The notes under the pieces were generated by a model, which had not been told where the DNA came from, made no database searches, and saw nothing but the letters and a program-made list of their open reading frames with translations. DNA of 64,000 nucleotides from Scatolibacter rhodanostii (GTDB lineage Bacteria > Bacillota > Clostridia > Oscillospirales > Acutalibacteraceae): positions 558,001 through 622,000 of the forward strand of contig NZ_FZLO01000001.1 of NCBI RefSeq assembly GCF_900197595.1, in the 5' to 3' direction. Position numbers and translations under genes: made by a program. Numbering within the stretch: position 1 is the stretch's first letter; the number at the start of each line of letters is the position of its first letter. Shown here piece by piece: positions 54,153-62,578 of this stretch.

Positions 54153-54329
54153 GAGAATTAATATAATTTTTGTTTATTTCCTGCTTACTACTAAAATAAT
54201 TATATCTAGAATAAGTTCTAAACCCCATGGCGCATTTTTTTGCGTTTTTTTCTTTGTAAGCACTTTTTTATGAGCCTGTTCTCTAGCACTATCATTTGGA
54301 ACCAACATAAAGTAAGGAAGGGGAGCATT

Positions 54330-56615
54330 ATGGAATCACTTGGCAGAAGATTATTAGTCTTTTTTACTGTTTTGACTTCTATTATTTATATCATTTGGCG
54401 TATGTTTTTTACCATTCCTTTTCACTACGGATGGTTCTCACTGCTATTTGGACTTGCTCTTTTCATTACTGAATTTATTGGCTTTTTCGAAATGGTAATT
54501 CATTTTAGTCAGCTATCAAATCCTGTTGTGCCAAAACGTCCTAATATTGAAGGCAAAGTATACCCTGACGTTGACGTTTTTATTTCCACCTATAATGAAC
54601 CAACTGAATTACTATATAAAACTATTAACGCCTGTCTACATATGGAGTATCCCGATTTATCAAAAGTACATATCTACTTATGCGATGATGGACATCGTGA
54701 TGAAATGGGGGAATTGGCAAAAAAAATGGGTGTTATTCACCTAGTGCGTGATACGCATGAACACGCAAAGGCTGGTAATCTAAACTATGCACTCAGCGTA
54801 TCAAATTCCCCTTATATTGTCACTTTTGATGCTGATATGATGCCACGCCATGATTTTTTAACAGCTTGCATTCCTTATTTTATGGGAGAGGAAACGATTG
54901 GTTTTCTTCAGACACCCCAAACTTTTTACAATCCAGATTTATTCCAATACAACTTATACTCGGAAAACCGATTCCCAAATGAACAAGATTATTTTTATAG
55001 AGATGTACAAGTGATGAGAAATGCTAGTAACACTGTTATTTACGGTGGTACCAATACCATTCTCTCAAGAGCTGCGTTAGAAGAAATTGGTGGATTTTAC
55101 ACTGGTGTTATTACAGAAGACTTTGCAACCGGAATGATGATTGAAAGCAAGGGTTATCAATGCTATGCAATTGATGAAGCCTACGCTAGTGGAATGGCAC
55201 CAGAAGATTTGAAAAGCTTGTTAAAGCAACGACAAAGGTGGGCCAGAGGTTGTATTCAAACCGGCAGAAAAATCCATATTCTTTTCTTAAAAGGCTTTAA
55301 TTTCAGGCAAAAACTTAGCTATATTACTTCCATTTCATATTGGTATGGCTCATTGAAACGCCTACTTTATATTTTATCCCCTATTCTTTATGCTGTGTTT
55401 AACGTCATGGTGGTAAAATGCACCTTGCTTGAAATTTTAATATTTTGGTTGCCAATGTACATTTTAAACAACTTAACTTTGCGCCACTTGTCCGGCAATA
55501 TTCGAAACACGCGACTAACAAATGTTTATGAGACCATTTTATTCCCTGGTCTTCTGCCATCTGTTATTTTAGAGACATTGGGGATTTCTCAAAAAACTTT
55601 TGTAGTTACCAAAAAAGATGCGGAAGAAAAATTAAAAACCAATGATGGTTGGTACAAGTTCAGACAATCTTTGCCCATCCTTATTCTATTATTTTTTAGC
55701 ATATTGGGTATGACTCTTTGTATTCAAAATACTTTCTTACAAGGAACACTCATGTATGTCGTAATTATGTTCTGGTTGTCTGTAAACATTTTTAACCTGA
55801 TTATGTCACTGTTTTTCATGTATGGTAGAAGAGCCCATCGACAATTTGAAAGATTTGACGCCGAAATCGACTGCACTATTTCTTATAGGAATCGGATAAT
55901 TCGTACCAAAACAACGAATATTTCTGAAAAAGGTCTTTCCGTTACTTTAGATTTTCCAGAATGGATTCCTTCTGAAGATTCGGTGAAAATTGAGCTGACA
56001 ACAGAACGTTATCGGACAAGCTGGTGTGGAAAAGTTGCCAACGTTATGAATATAGGCGAAAAATGGCGATATGGCTTTGAAGTAACTGAAATCACAGACG
56101 AAAATCAAAGGCGAATGCTTCAAATTGTATATGACAGAGAACCGACCCTGCCAAAGGAAATTGAAAAAGGTCTTAGCACAGTAGATGATATCATGATCAA
56201 CATTCATCAAAGATCAAAAATTAAGCGTAATTATTTTAGTAGAAAGTTGCCACGATTAAAACTAAATACTTTTATTAACACAGAAGACGGAAAGCGAGTT
56301 TTAGTTAAAGATTTTAATTATCAATATATTACCGTTCAATTGGGAAGTAACGAAGCCATTCCTGACAAATTAACTCTCTGTGAAAACTCTATTCAATTGC
56401 ACTGCCAGTTAGAGGATCCAACTTTTTCACATGGTATTTTTTACCGTATCGTTAATTTAGATGAATTACTTTCCAATTCTGAATTCCGCTATGTTTTGAG
56501 AAGCTGGATGGATGATTATCAACTAGAAATTGATGAAAATGAATCTTATCACAAGAAAATCAGTAAAACGTTAGAGCTTCCTGAAATCCTTGACGAGCTG
56601 GAATATTTGCAGTGA
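54330..56615 (+). CDS. ccsA: PilZ-containing cellulose synthase catalytic subunit (CcsA/BcsA-like)
   Basis: This is a processive family-2 glycosyltransferase embedded in the membrane. Two N-terminal helices precede the catalytic domain with VDVFISTYNEP, FDADMMPRHD (DxD), TEDFATGM and Q(RQ)RW (about residue 300). More helices follow, then a PilZ domain (about 500-600: RRAHRQFERF with Arg residues and NISEKGLSV) that in BcsA binds c-di-GMP to release autoinhibition. ATG 54330 follows GAAGGGGAG; the frame is open to 54240. 761 residues. The neighbours (MBOAT, DHHW, GH5) match the clostridial Ccs locus, so acetylated cellulose is the likely product (inference). Confidence 0.85.
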   Translation: MESLGRRLLVFFTVLTSIIYIIWRMFFTIPFHYGWFSLLFGLALFITEFIGFFEMVIHFSQLSNPVVPKRPNIEGKVYPDVDVFISTYNEPTELLYKTINACLHMEYPDLSKVHIYLCDDGHRDEMGELAKKMGVIHLVRDTHEHAKAGNLNYALSVSNSPYIVTFDADMMPRHDFLTACIPYFMGEETIGFLQTPQTFYNPDLFQYNLYSENRFPNEQDYFYRDVQVMRNASNTVIYGGTNTILSRAALEEIGGFYTGVITEDFATGMMIESKGYQCYAIDEAYASGMAPEDLKSLLKQRQRWARGCIQTGRKIHILFLKGFNFRQKLSYITSISYWYGSLKRLLYILSPILYAVFNVMVVKCTLLEILIFWLPMYILNNLTLRHLSGNIRNTRLTNVYETILFPGLLPSVILETLGISQKTFVVTKKDAEEKLKTNDGWYKFRQSLPILILLFFSILGMTLCIQNTFLQGTLMYVVIMFWLSVNIFNLIMSLFFMYGRRAHRQFERFDAEIDCTISYRNRIIRTKTTNISEKGLSVTLDFPEWIPSEDSVKIELTTERYRTSWCGKVANVMNIGEKWRYGFEVTEITDENQRRMLQIVYDREPTLPKEIEKGLSTVDDIMINIHQRSKIKRNYFSRKLPRLKLNTFINTEDGKRVLVKDFNYQYITVQLGSNEAIPDKLTLCENSIQLHCQLEDPTFSHGIFYRIVNLDELLSNSEFRYVLRSWMDDYQLEIDENESYHKKISKTLELPEILDELEYLQ

Positions 56616-56674
56616 TTAAGATATTAAAAGAGTCTTGTACTAAATTTAAAGATAGAACTATTTTGGGGGAAAGC

Positions 56675-57829
56675 ATGAAATTTCGAGTGAAACTGCAAAA
56701 CTTTTTAAATTTCTTCTTTCTAGCACTATGCTTATGGGTTATCACCCCGCAAAGCGCCTTTGCTATTACAAGCGAATCTGCAACAGAAATACCTATTGTA
56801 AATTTAGAAGAATGGGATAATGGTGCTAAAGTTACTAAAGAATTTAACGAAGAAACTCAGTCTGTAACTGTCACCGCTGATACAATTGGTCTTACAGAAG
56901 ACTATTATTCTGTTTTTCTATACGACTATACGGTAAGGGATGCTGATGACTATGACGGCATACGCTTTCATCTAAAAAACTTAAGCCAAGGGGTTCTCGC
57001 TATCAATATAGCACTAAAAATCAGCGACGATACAGATGTAACGATGACAAATAATTCTTTTGCTTTGTTAGAATCAGAAGGCCAAGAAAATCCAGATGCC
57101 GTAAAGATAAGTTATGGAACTTTACCCATACCTGCAGATTTTGACGGTGTCGTTTATATCCCTTTTGCGCAATTAACTACTGCTAATGCAGAAGAGAAAC
57201 CGCTGATTCATCAAATTCAATCTTTTGGTATTACAACCGTTATTGATAAAGAGGATCAAAAGCAATACGCTATTAGTGATATTGCTTTCCTTTCTGGCAG
57301 TGTACCTGCCATGAAAGAAAATTACTATTTGATTACCCTTTCTGGAGACGATGAAATTGCACAACCAAATGTTGGGTCTGTCATTCAAACCTATCATGCA
57401 AAGATTATCGACTTAGAGGGCAATCCAGTAGAAGCCGTCCCTATTTTTTATTTTCAAGAGCAACCGGCAGGTCTGGTTTTAACTGATGACGGACAATTAG
57501 AACTACAAAGCCATTCAACTGCGAGTGAAATCAATTTATACGCTCGAACAGAACACAGTTTAAATTCTGGGAAATTAGCTATAAAGATTAAGAAATTTAG
57601 TTTGGAAGGCACCAAAGCGAATATTCCTAATCCAGTCGATGTATCTCAAATTGTTTCTAAAACAGATGTTATATTAAATCAGTCTGTGAATAAAATTCGT
57701 GTTTTCGGCGTTATATTACTAGTTTTTTTATTTGCTATATTTTACACTTGGCTTCATGATGCAAGTAAGCATAAAAAAGTCATTGAAAAAAAGTTGTATC
57801 ATAATTACCACGAGGAGGATAAAATATGA
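56675..57829 (+). CDS. ccsB: Secreted, C-terminally anchored partner of the cellulose synthase (CcsB-like)
   Basis: A signal peptide (residues 1-30, ending PQSAFA) precedes an extracytoplasmic beta-rich region that looks like a carbohydrate-binding module (YDGIRFHLKNLSQGVLAI, then a DFDGVVYIPF motif). A second Ig-like part follows, and one transmembrane helix near the C-terminus with a short basic tail. The arrangement is that of a BcsB-type partner that holds the nascent chain, though sequence similarity is weak. ATG 56675 follows GGGGGAAA; the frame opens at GTG 56612 in ccsA. The stop overlaps the next gene by 4 bp. Confidence 0.6.
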   Translation: MKFRVKLQNFLNFFFLALCLWVITPQSAFAITSESATEIPIVNLEEWDNGAKVTKEFNEETQSVTVTADTIGLTEDYYSVFLYDYTVRDADDYDGIRFHLKNLSQGVLAINIALKISDDTDVTMTNNSFALLESEGQENPDAVKISYGTLPIPADFDGVVYIPFAQLTTANAEEKPLIHQIQSFGITTVIDKEDQKQYAISDIAFLSGSVPAMKENYYLITLSGDDEIAQPNVGSVIQTYHAKIIDLEGNPVEAVPIFYFQEQPAGLVLTDDGQLELQSHSTASEINLYARTEHSLNSGKLAIKIKKFSLEGTKANIPNPVDVSQIVSKTDVILNQSVNKIRVFGVILLVFLFAIFYTWLHDASKHKKVIEKKLYHNYHEEDKI

Positions 57830-59310
57830 CTTTTTCAAGTGTACCTTTTATGTTTTATTTTCTTCCCATTGTGTTCATCTTATATTACATATTCTTTTTC
57901 TCTCTGCCCATAAAGAATTTTATTTTATTAATCTTTAGTCTTATATTCTATACGTGGGGTGAACCAAAATATATTTTTCTCTTGATGTTGTCCATACTCG
58001 TTAACTATTTATTCGGCCTGGGCATTGATTTACTAAAAACAAAGAAAAAACTGGCTTTATCAATCGTCGTTTTATCACTAATTTTTAACCTTGGCATACT
58101 CTTTGTCTTTAAATATTTGACTTTTATTAGTTCAAATTTAAATATAGCCACACAAGGAAAAATAGAGATAATCAACATTGCTTTACCAATTGGTATTTCT
58201 TTTTTTACTTTTCAAGCCATTTCATATGTTATCGATATTTACCGGCAAGATGTTGCGGCACAGAAAAATATACTTAAATTCGCGCTGTACCTTTCTTTTT
58301 TCCCAAAACTCATCCAAGGGCCAATTACAAAATATAAAGATTTTGCTCCCCAAATTGAAAATAGAACAGAAACATGGCAAAAGTTTTCTTCCGGAAGTTG
58401 TCTTTTTATCACTGGTTTAGGAAAAAAGGTATTGCTGGCTAATAATATGGCTGTAGTAACTGACCGAATCTTTGAAATACAAAAAATGGGGAATATTCCT
58501 GTAAGTCTTGCTTGGCTAGGCGCTCTAGCTTATACTTTTCAAATCTATTTTGATTTTTCTGGCTATTCTGATATGGCAATTGGTTTAGGGCTCATGTTTG
58601 GTTTTAAAATAGAGCGAAACTTTAACTACCCTTATATTTCCAAGTCCATTAGAGAATTCTGGGGAAGATGGCATATGTCTTTAGGCCGATGGTTTAAAGA
58701 CTATCTGTACATTCCTTTAGGCGGCTCAAGAGTTCTTAATAAGGATTTAATTATTCGTAATTTGGCTGTTGTTTGGATGGCTACCGGTATTTGGCATGGC
58801 GCAAACTGGACGTTTCTTTTTTGGGGAATTTTAAATTTTGTTTTTATCGCTGCTGAAAGAATTTTTGAATTTGAGAATTCAAAATTGCCCAATGCTATTA
58901 AGCACGCCTACGCTATGTTTGTCATCATAATTGGATGGGTAATTTTCAGATCGGATTCATTACAGCAAGCAGGCAATTACCTAGTTTCTATGTTTAATTT
59001 CCCTCAAAACGGATTTTTAAGTGATTATACCTATATGTTCATAAAGGAATACGGAATTTTTTTCCTATTTGCTATTCTCTTCAGTATGCCCATTGCGGGA
59101 AAAATCAATCAATTAATGGCAAAAGGAATTGTGCTTCGTAGGCAAGTATCAAAAAGTCAACCTGACCAAGAGCGTGTCCTATATGGAGAAGCTCCTTTTA
59201 CGAAACTGATTACTTTCCTTTATCCTATTGCCATGATACTTTTATTTTTAGTTTGTACTACTTATATTGTTAAAGGAAGCTATAATCCCTTTATTTATTT
59301 TCAATTTTAG
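57826..59310 (+). CDS. ccsH: MBOAT O-acyltransferase (CcsH/AlgI/DltB-like)
   Basis: This is a membrane-bound O-acyltransferase of about 11-12 helices that moves acetyl groups across the membrane for polysaccharide O-acetylation. Family segments are FFPKLIQGPITKYKDF, YTFQIYFDFSGYSDMAIGLGLMFGF, SIREFWGRWHMSLGRWFKDYLYIPLGGSR and the catalytic His in ATGIWHGANWTFLFWG. 494 residues is normal for AlgI. It overlaps ccsB by 4 bp; GAGGAGGA precedes the start. With the adjacent DHHW protein it forms an acetylation pair, as in alginate and cellulose systems. Confidence 0.88.
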   Translation: MTFSSVPFMFYFLPIVFILYYIFFFSLPIKNFILLIFSLIFYTWGEPKYIFLLMLSILVNYLFGLGIDLLKTKKKLALSIVVLSLIFNLGILFVFKYLTFISSNLNIATQGKIEIINIALPIGISFFTFQAISYVIDIYRQDVAAQKNILKFALYLSFFPKLIQGPITKYKDFAPQIENRTETWQKFSSGSCLFITGLGKKVLLANNMAVVTDRIFEIQKMGNIPVSLAWLGALAYTFQIYFDFSGYSDMAIGLGLMFGFKIERNFNYPYISKSIREFWGRWHMSLGRWFKDYLYIPLGGSRVLNKDLIIRNLAVVWMATGIWHGANWTFLFWGILNFVFIAAERIFEFENSKLPNAIKHAYAMFVIIIGWVIFRSDSLQQAGNYLVSMFNFPQNGFLSDYTYMFIKEYGIFFLFAILFSMPIAGKINQLMAKGIVLRRQVSKSQPDQERVLYGEAPFTKLITFLYPIAMILLFLVCTTYIVKGSYNPFIYFQF

Positions 59311-59321
59311 GAGGCTACGAG

Positions 59322-60545
59322 ATGAAGCGTTTTTTTGCAAAAAAAGCAGTTACCACTGTTTTATTTATAGGCGTTCTTTTTGTACTGTCTTTTTTAAATT
59401 GGAATACAGCTTATCCTACTTTAAAAGCAGAAATCGAAGAAAAATGGATTACTAATGAAAACAAAGAGGAAGTTTTACCTTCTTTTATTTCAGAAACAGA
59501 CACCATTATCCGAGAACAAGTTTATAACAAATATGCTTATATCGAAAGTTATGGGTATTTGCAAGAATTACTAAATAAAAAAGAAATTAATAACTTTGAA
59601 GTTGTTAAAGCCAAGGACGGCACTTTGCACTATACCTATTTTACTAATGGCCCTAACGAAGTTGATGTATTGGCAGAGAGGATAGAACGATTAAAACAGA
59701 CCGCCGCTGAATCGGGTACTCAAGTTATGTATGTGATGACTCCTGATAAATATATTCGAGGCGAAACTGAATTTGAAAAAGGTATACCTTATAATTTTGC
59801 AAATGAAACGGCAGACAATTTTTTGGCTGTTTTAAAAGAGAAAAACATTGATTCTTTAGATTTTAGAGAATTAATGCAACAAGATGGTGAATACACCGCA
59901 AGTAGCTTTTATAAAACAGATCATCATTGGAAAGTTGAAACTGCTTTTTGGGCGTTTACCAAATTTGTAAACGTTCTTGAGTCAAAATATGATTTTTCAT
60001 TTCCCAATAAAGACAAGTATTTGAATTTAAATCAATATAACCAAATCGTTTATAAAAACTCTTACATTGGCTCTATGGGCCGCAAAGAGGGCAAGCTTTA
60101 TTCAGAAGCAGAAGACTTTACATTTATCTACCCCAAGTTTGATACTGATTTTTATTTTTACGCTCAAAATGGCCCAGAGGATATCAAAACAGATGGACGA
60201 TTTGAAAATTCATTAACCTTCACTGAATTGTTGGCTGGTGAGCGTGATATCTATGACGCGACCAATGACAAATACTTTACCTATATGAATGGAAACCCTG
60301 GGTTTGTCGAAATTCATAATTTTAACGAACCCGAGGGAGCCAAAGTTTTGTTTATTAAAGACTCATTGATGGTACCTGTCGCTTCATTTTTCAGTTTAGG
60401 CTGTTCTAAAGTGTATATGATAGATCCTCGCTATTATTCTGGAAATATTGAAGAAGTGATAAAAGACTATGAATTTGACTATATCTTTGTAAGTTACACA
60501 CCTCAAAATCTAACAGAAGAATTCTTTCCATTTTACAAGGAATGA
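59322..60545 (+). CDS. ccsI: DHHW/AlgJ-like putative cellulose O-acetyltransferase (CcsI)
   Basis: An N-terminal signal anchor (residues 7-25) precedes an extracytoplasmic SGNH-like domain. Family elements are VMTPDKYIRG (about 145), the YKTDHHWKVETAFWA motif (about 205, DHHW) and LFIKDSLMVPVASFF, with the likely nucleophile Ser (about 348). AlgJ/AlgX-type proteins accept acetyl groups from the MBOAT partner and place them on the polymer. 407 residues. AGGAGG precedes ATG 59322. The gene ends 8 bp from the converging GH5 gene. Confidence 0.8.
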   Translation: MKRFFAKKAVTTVLFIGVLFVLSFLNWNTAYPTLKAEIEEKWITNENKEEVLPSFISETDTIIREQVYNKYAYIESYGYLQELLNKKEINNFEVVKAKDGTLHYTYFTNGPNEVDVLAERIERLKQTAAESGTQVMYVMTPDKYIRGETEFEKGIPYNFANETADNFLAVLKEKNIDSLDFRELMQQDGEYTASSFYKTDHHWKVETAFWAFTKFVNVLESKYDFSFPNKDKYLNLNQYNQIVYKNSYIGSMGRKEGKLYSEAEDFTFIYPKFDTDFYFYAQNGPEDIKTDGRFENSLTFTELLAGERDIYDATNDKYFTYMNGNPGFVEIHNFNEPEGAKVLFIKDSLMVPVASFFSLGCSKVYMIDPRYYSGNIEEVIKDYEFDYIFVSYTPQNLTEEFFPFYKE

Positions 60546-60553
60546 ATGTAATT

Positions 60554-61564
60554 TTACTTACCTTGAGGGTCAAGAATTGCATCTACCATTTCTTGATTCC
60601 AAGTTTTGGTCTGCAGATCATAAACACCAAATCCAGAAGCAAACTCCCAGTAACCATAGTCAATATCACGTAAAGAGGCTTCCTTAGCTACAGATCGAGT
60701 CCAATTGAGTCTAGTTTGCTCCGGAGCGGTCTTACTGATTCCAAATTCTCCTAAAAAGAGAGAAACCTTATTTTCATTAGCCCAATTTTTAGCCATATTG
60801 AATCTTTCCTGTAGATATTTTAGTTCTTCATCTGTAGCATTCCAGCCAATACCACTTAGGTTTTCATAACCGTAGTGATAAGGATTTCCCTGAAAAGTCA
60901 CTTCATTGGGTTCATAATAGTGGAATGTGGCGATAAGGCGATCGTCTTCAGGTAACCGTAAATTAAGCAAAGCATCAATAGAATTATAGTTTGCTCCTCC
61001 TACGATCAGGAAATGCTTTTTGTCATTTTTTCGAATAGCTGTGACAGTTTCTTGTAAGATGCTGTTCCAAGACTCACTATCGAGATTCTTCTGTGGCTCA
61101 TTTAGTATTTCAAAGACTAAATCATCGGAATAATTTTTATAACGTTCGGAAAGTTGCTGCCAGATAGAAATCAATTTCATTTTATGCAGAGCAGGATTTT
61201 CCATTATATCCATGAAATGATGGAAATCTAGTATCACCGTTAATTCCTGTCCTAGTGCTTCTTTGATATACATATCTATTTTCTTTACAAACGCTTCATC
61301 AAGCCTATAATCTTCATCAGATGAAGCGGTATAATCAGAAAACCGCACAGGAAGTCTTATAGTTTGAAATCCAGCTTGCTTTATTGTAGAAAAATAAGAA
61401 CTATCCATTGGAACATCCCATGGCTGATCTTTTGGTGCTTCTAGTGAATTCCCTATATTTAGACATTTTGTTAATGTCGGAGGCTGCGGTTCTTTTGCTG
61501 CACAGCCACTCACAAAAAGGAAACTGAGAAAAGAGACCAGAATTGTAATCCAATGTCGTTGCAT
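60554..61564 (-). CDS. ccsZ: GH5 endoglucanase lipoprotein (CcsZ-like)
   Basis: This is a family-5 glycoside hydrolase, probably an endo-beta-1,4-glucanase that trims nascent cellulose. A lipobox FVSGC (Cys at about 22) marks a lipoprotein, a substrate for the encoded Lgt/LspA. The (beta/alpha)8 domain has QTIRLPVRF, the acid/base Glu in FEILNEPQ (about 160) and the nucleophile Glu in LFLGEFGIS (about 268). ATG 61564 follows GGAGG. 336 residues. It converges with ccsI, whereas most such genes are co-directional with the synthase. Confidence 0.85.
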   Translation of the reverse strand: MQRHWITILVSFLSFLFVSGCAAKEPQPPTLTKCLNIGNSLEAPKDQPWDVPMDSSYFSTIKQAGFQTIRLPVRFSDYTASSDEDYRLDEAFVKKIDMYIKEALGQELTVILDFHHFMDIMENPALHKMKLISIWQQLSERYKNYSDDLVFEILNEPQKNLDSESWNSILQETVTAIRKNDKKHFLIVGGANYNSIDALLNLRLPEDDRLIATFHYYEPNEVTFQGNPYHYGYENLSGIGWNATDEELKYLQERFNMAKNWANENKVSLFLGEFGISKTAPEQTRLNWTRSVAKEASLRDIDYGYWEFASGFGVYDLQTKTWNQEMVDAILDPQGK

Positions 61565-61646
61565 AGTAACCTCCATAAATAAAAACTAACTCTATTATAG
61601 CCAAAAAAGCAGAAAGAAACAATCATATAAAGGAGAGAAGATAAAA

Positions 61647-62273
61647 TTGATACAAGAAACTATTCTTAAGAATTCTTTGTTCGGCGGTTACAAAAAACAA
61701 GATGTTTTAGACTATCTTGATTCTATTTTAGATGAAAACGATAAAAAGACGCAGCATCTAGAAGATGAACTTGCCTTTTTAAGAAATGAAAATAAATTGC
61801 TACAGAAAAGAGTTTTGGAGAAAAAAGAAATAACTAGTATTTCAGTTGATGAAGATAACACTACTGATTCGGATAAGAAAACTGATTTGTTAGAAGATGG
61901 CACGATCTTGTCTGAGGGGGTCTATGAAATTCTTCCGAATCATAAAATTATTGCTTTGCCAAATCCTTTAGAATTTAGTACGTCAAAATCTTTAGAGATA
62001 CAGAATACTGCGGCTCAATACCCTAAAGATAAGGGTAATCACTCCACAAATGAAACTATTTTGGAACAACCTCCTATACATAAAATAGAAAACTCTGCTT
62101 TTGAAAAAGAAAACTTTGAAATAGAGCGTGAAACCTTACAAAAAAGAATTAAGGAATTAAAAGAACAATTGCTAACACAAGAAAGAGAAAAAGAGAAATT
62201 GCAGGCTAAGCTAGAATATAGCAATGACCTTTTAATCACAATTTATCAAGATCATAAAACTAAAATGTTATAA
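61647..62273 (+). CDS. Small DivIVA-like coiled-coil protein
   Basis: The first 30 residues (LKNSLFGGYKKQDVLDYLDS) resemble the DivIVA/GpsB N-terminal lipid-binding motif. A coiled coil (about 30-70), an acidic variable region and a C-terminal coiled coil (about 150-205) follow. TTG 61647 lies behind AAGGAGAG. 208 residues. It sits between the cellulose locus and the HD-GYP gene as a single-gene transcript. A polar or septal scaffold role is possible (inference); it is much less DivIVA-like than the gene at 12619. Confidence 0.55.
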   Translation: MIQETILKNSLFGGYKKQDVLDYLDSILDENDKKTQHLEDELAFLRNENKLLQKRVLEKKEITSISVDEDNTTDSDKKTDLLEDGTILSEGVYEILPNHKIIALPNPLEFSTSKSLEIQNTAAQYPKDKGNHSTNETILEQPPIHKIENSAFEKENFEIERETLQKRIKELKEQLLTQEREKEKLQAKLEYSNDLLITIYQDHKTKML

Positions 62274-62317
62274 AACAAAAAAGATATTGGATTTTAAGCC
62301 GATATCTTTTTTGTTTT
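62272..62317 (+). terminator. Terminator after the DivIVA-like gene
   Basis: A 19-bp stem (62272-62290 with 62299-62317, one G-U) overlaps the stop codon. Its right arm contains TTTTTTGTTTT. Confidence 0.85.
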
Positions 62318-62320
62318 ATA

Positions 62321-62350
62321 TTGAATTTTTAATTTATAATGTGGTATAAT
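62321..62350 (+). promoter_or_regulatory. Extended -10 promoter for the HD-GYP gene
   Basis: TTGAAT (62321-62326) is 18 bp from TATAAT (62345-62350). TG at 62342-62343 gives an extended -10. The leader is about 220 nt; I recognised no riboswitch in it. Confidence 0.7.
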
Positions 62351-62578
62351 ATATAAAAAGTGTCATTTTTTGACAAATTATTTGCGGGCAATTCAGCTGT
62401 TTTGCTGCTATTTTACTCATAAAATATAGATAAAACCTATATTTCTTGTATCTTGATTAAATTTCTGGAGGTGAAGATAGAGAATTATAACTGATTAGAG
62501 AAGGTGATCGAGTCATATACTTTTCAGAGTAGCTGAAGAGTTTCAAATTATGACTGCGCAAAATTTTGGGAGGGTAAT

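Noticed and set aside
62351-62578. c-di-GMP riboswitch before the HD-GYP gene
   Set aside because: No GEMM-I or GEMM-II core sequence is visible, and a short GTG mini-ORF there lacks a properly spaced site.
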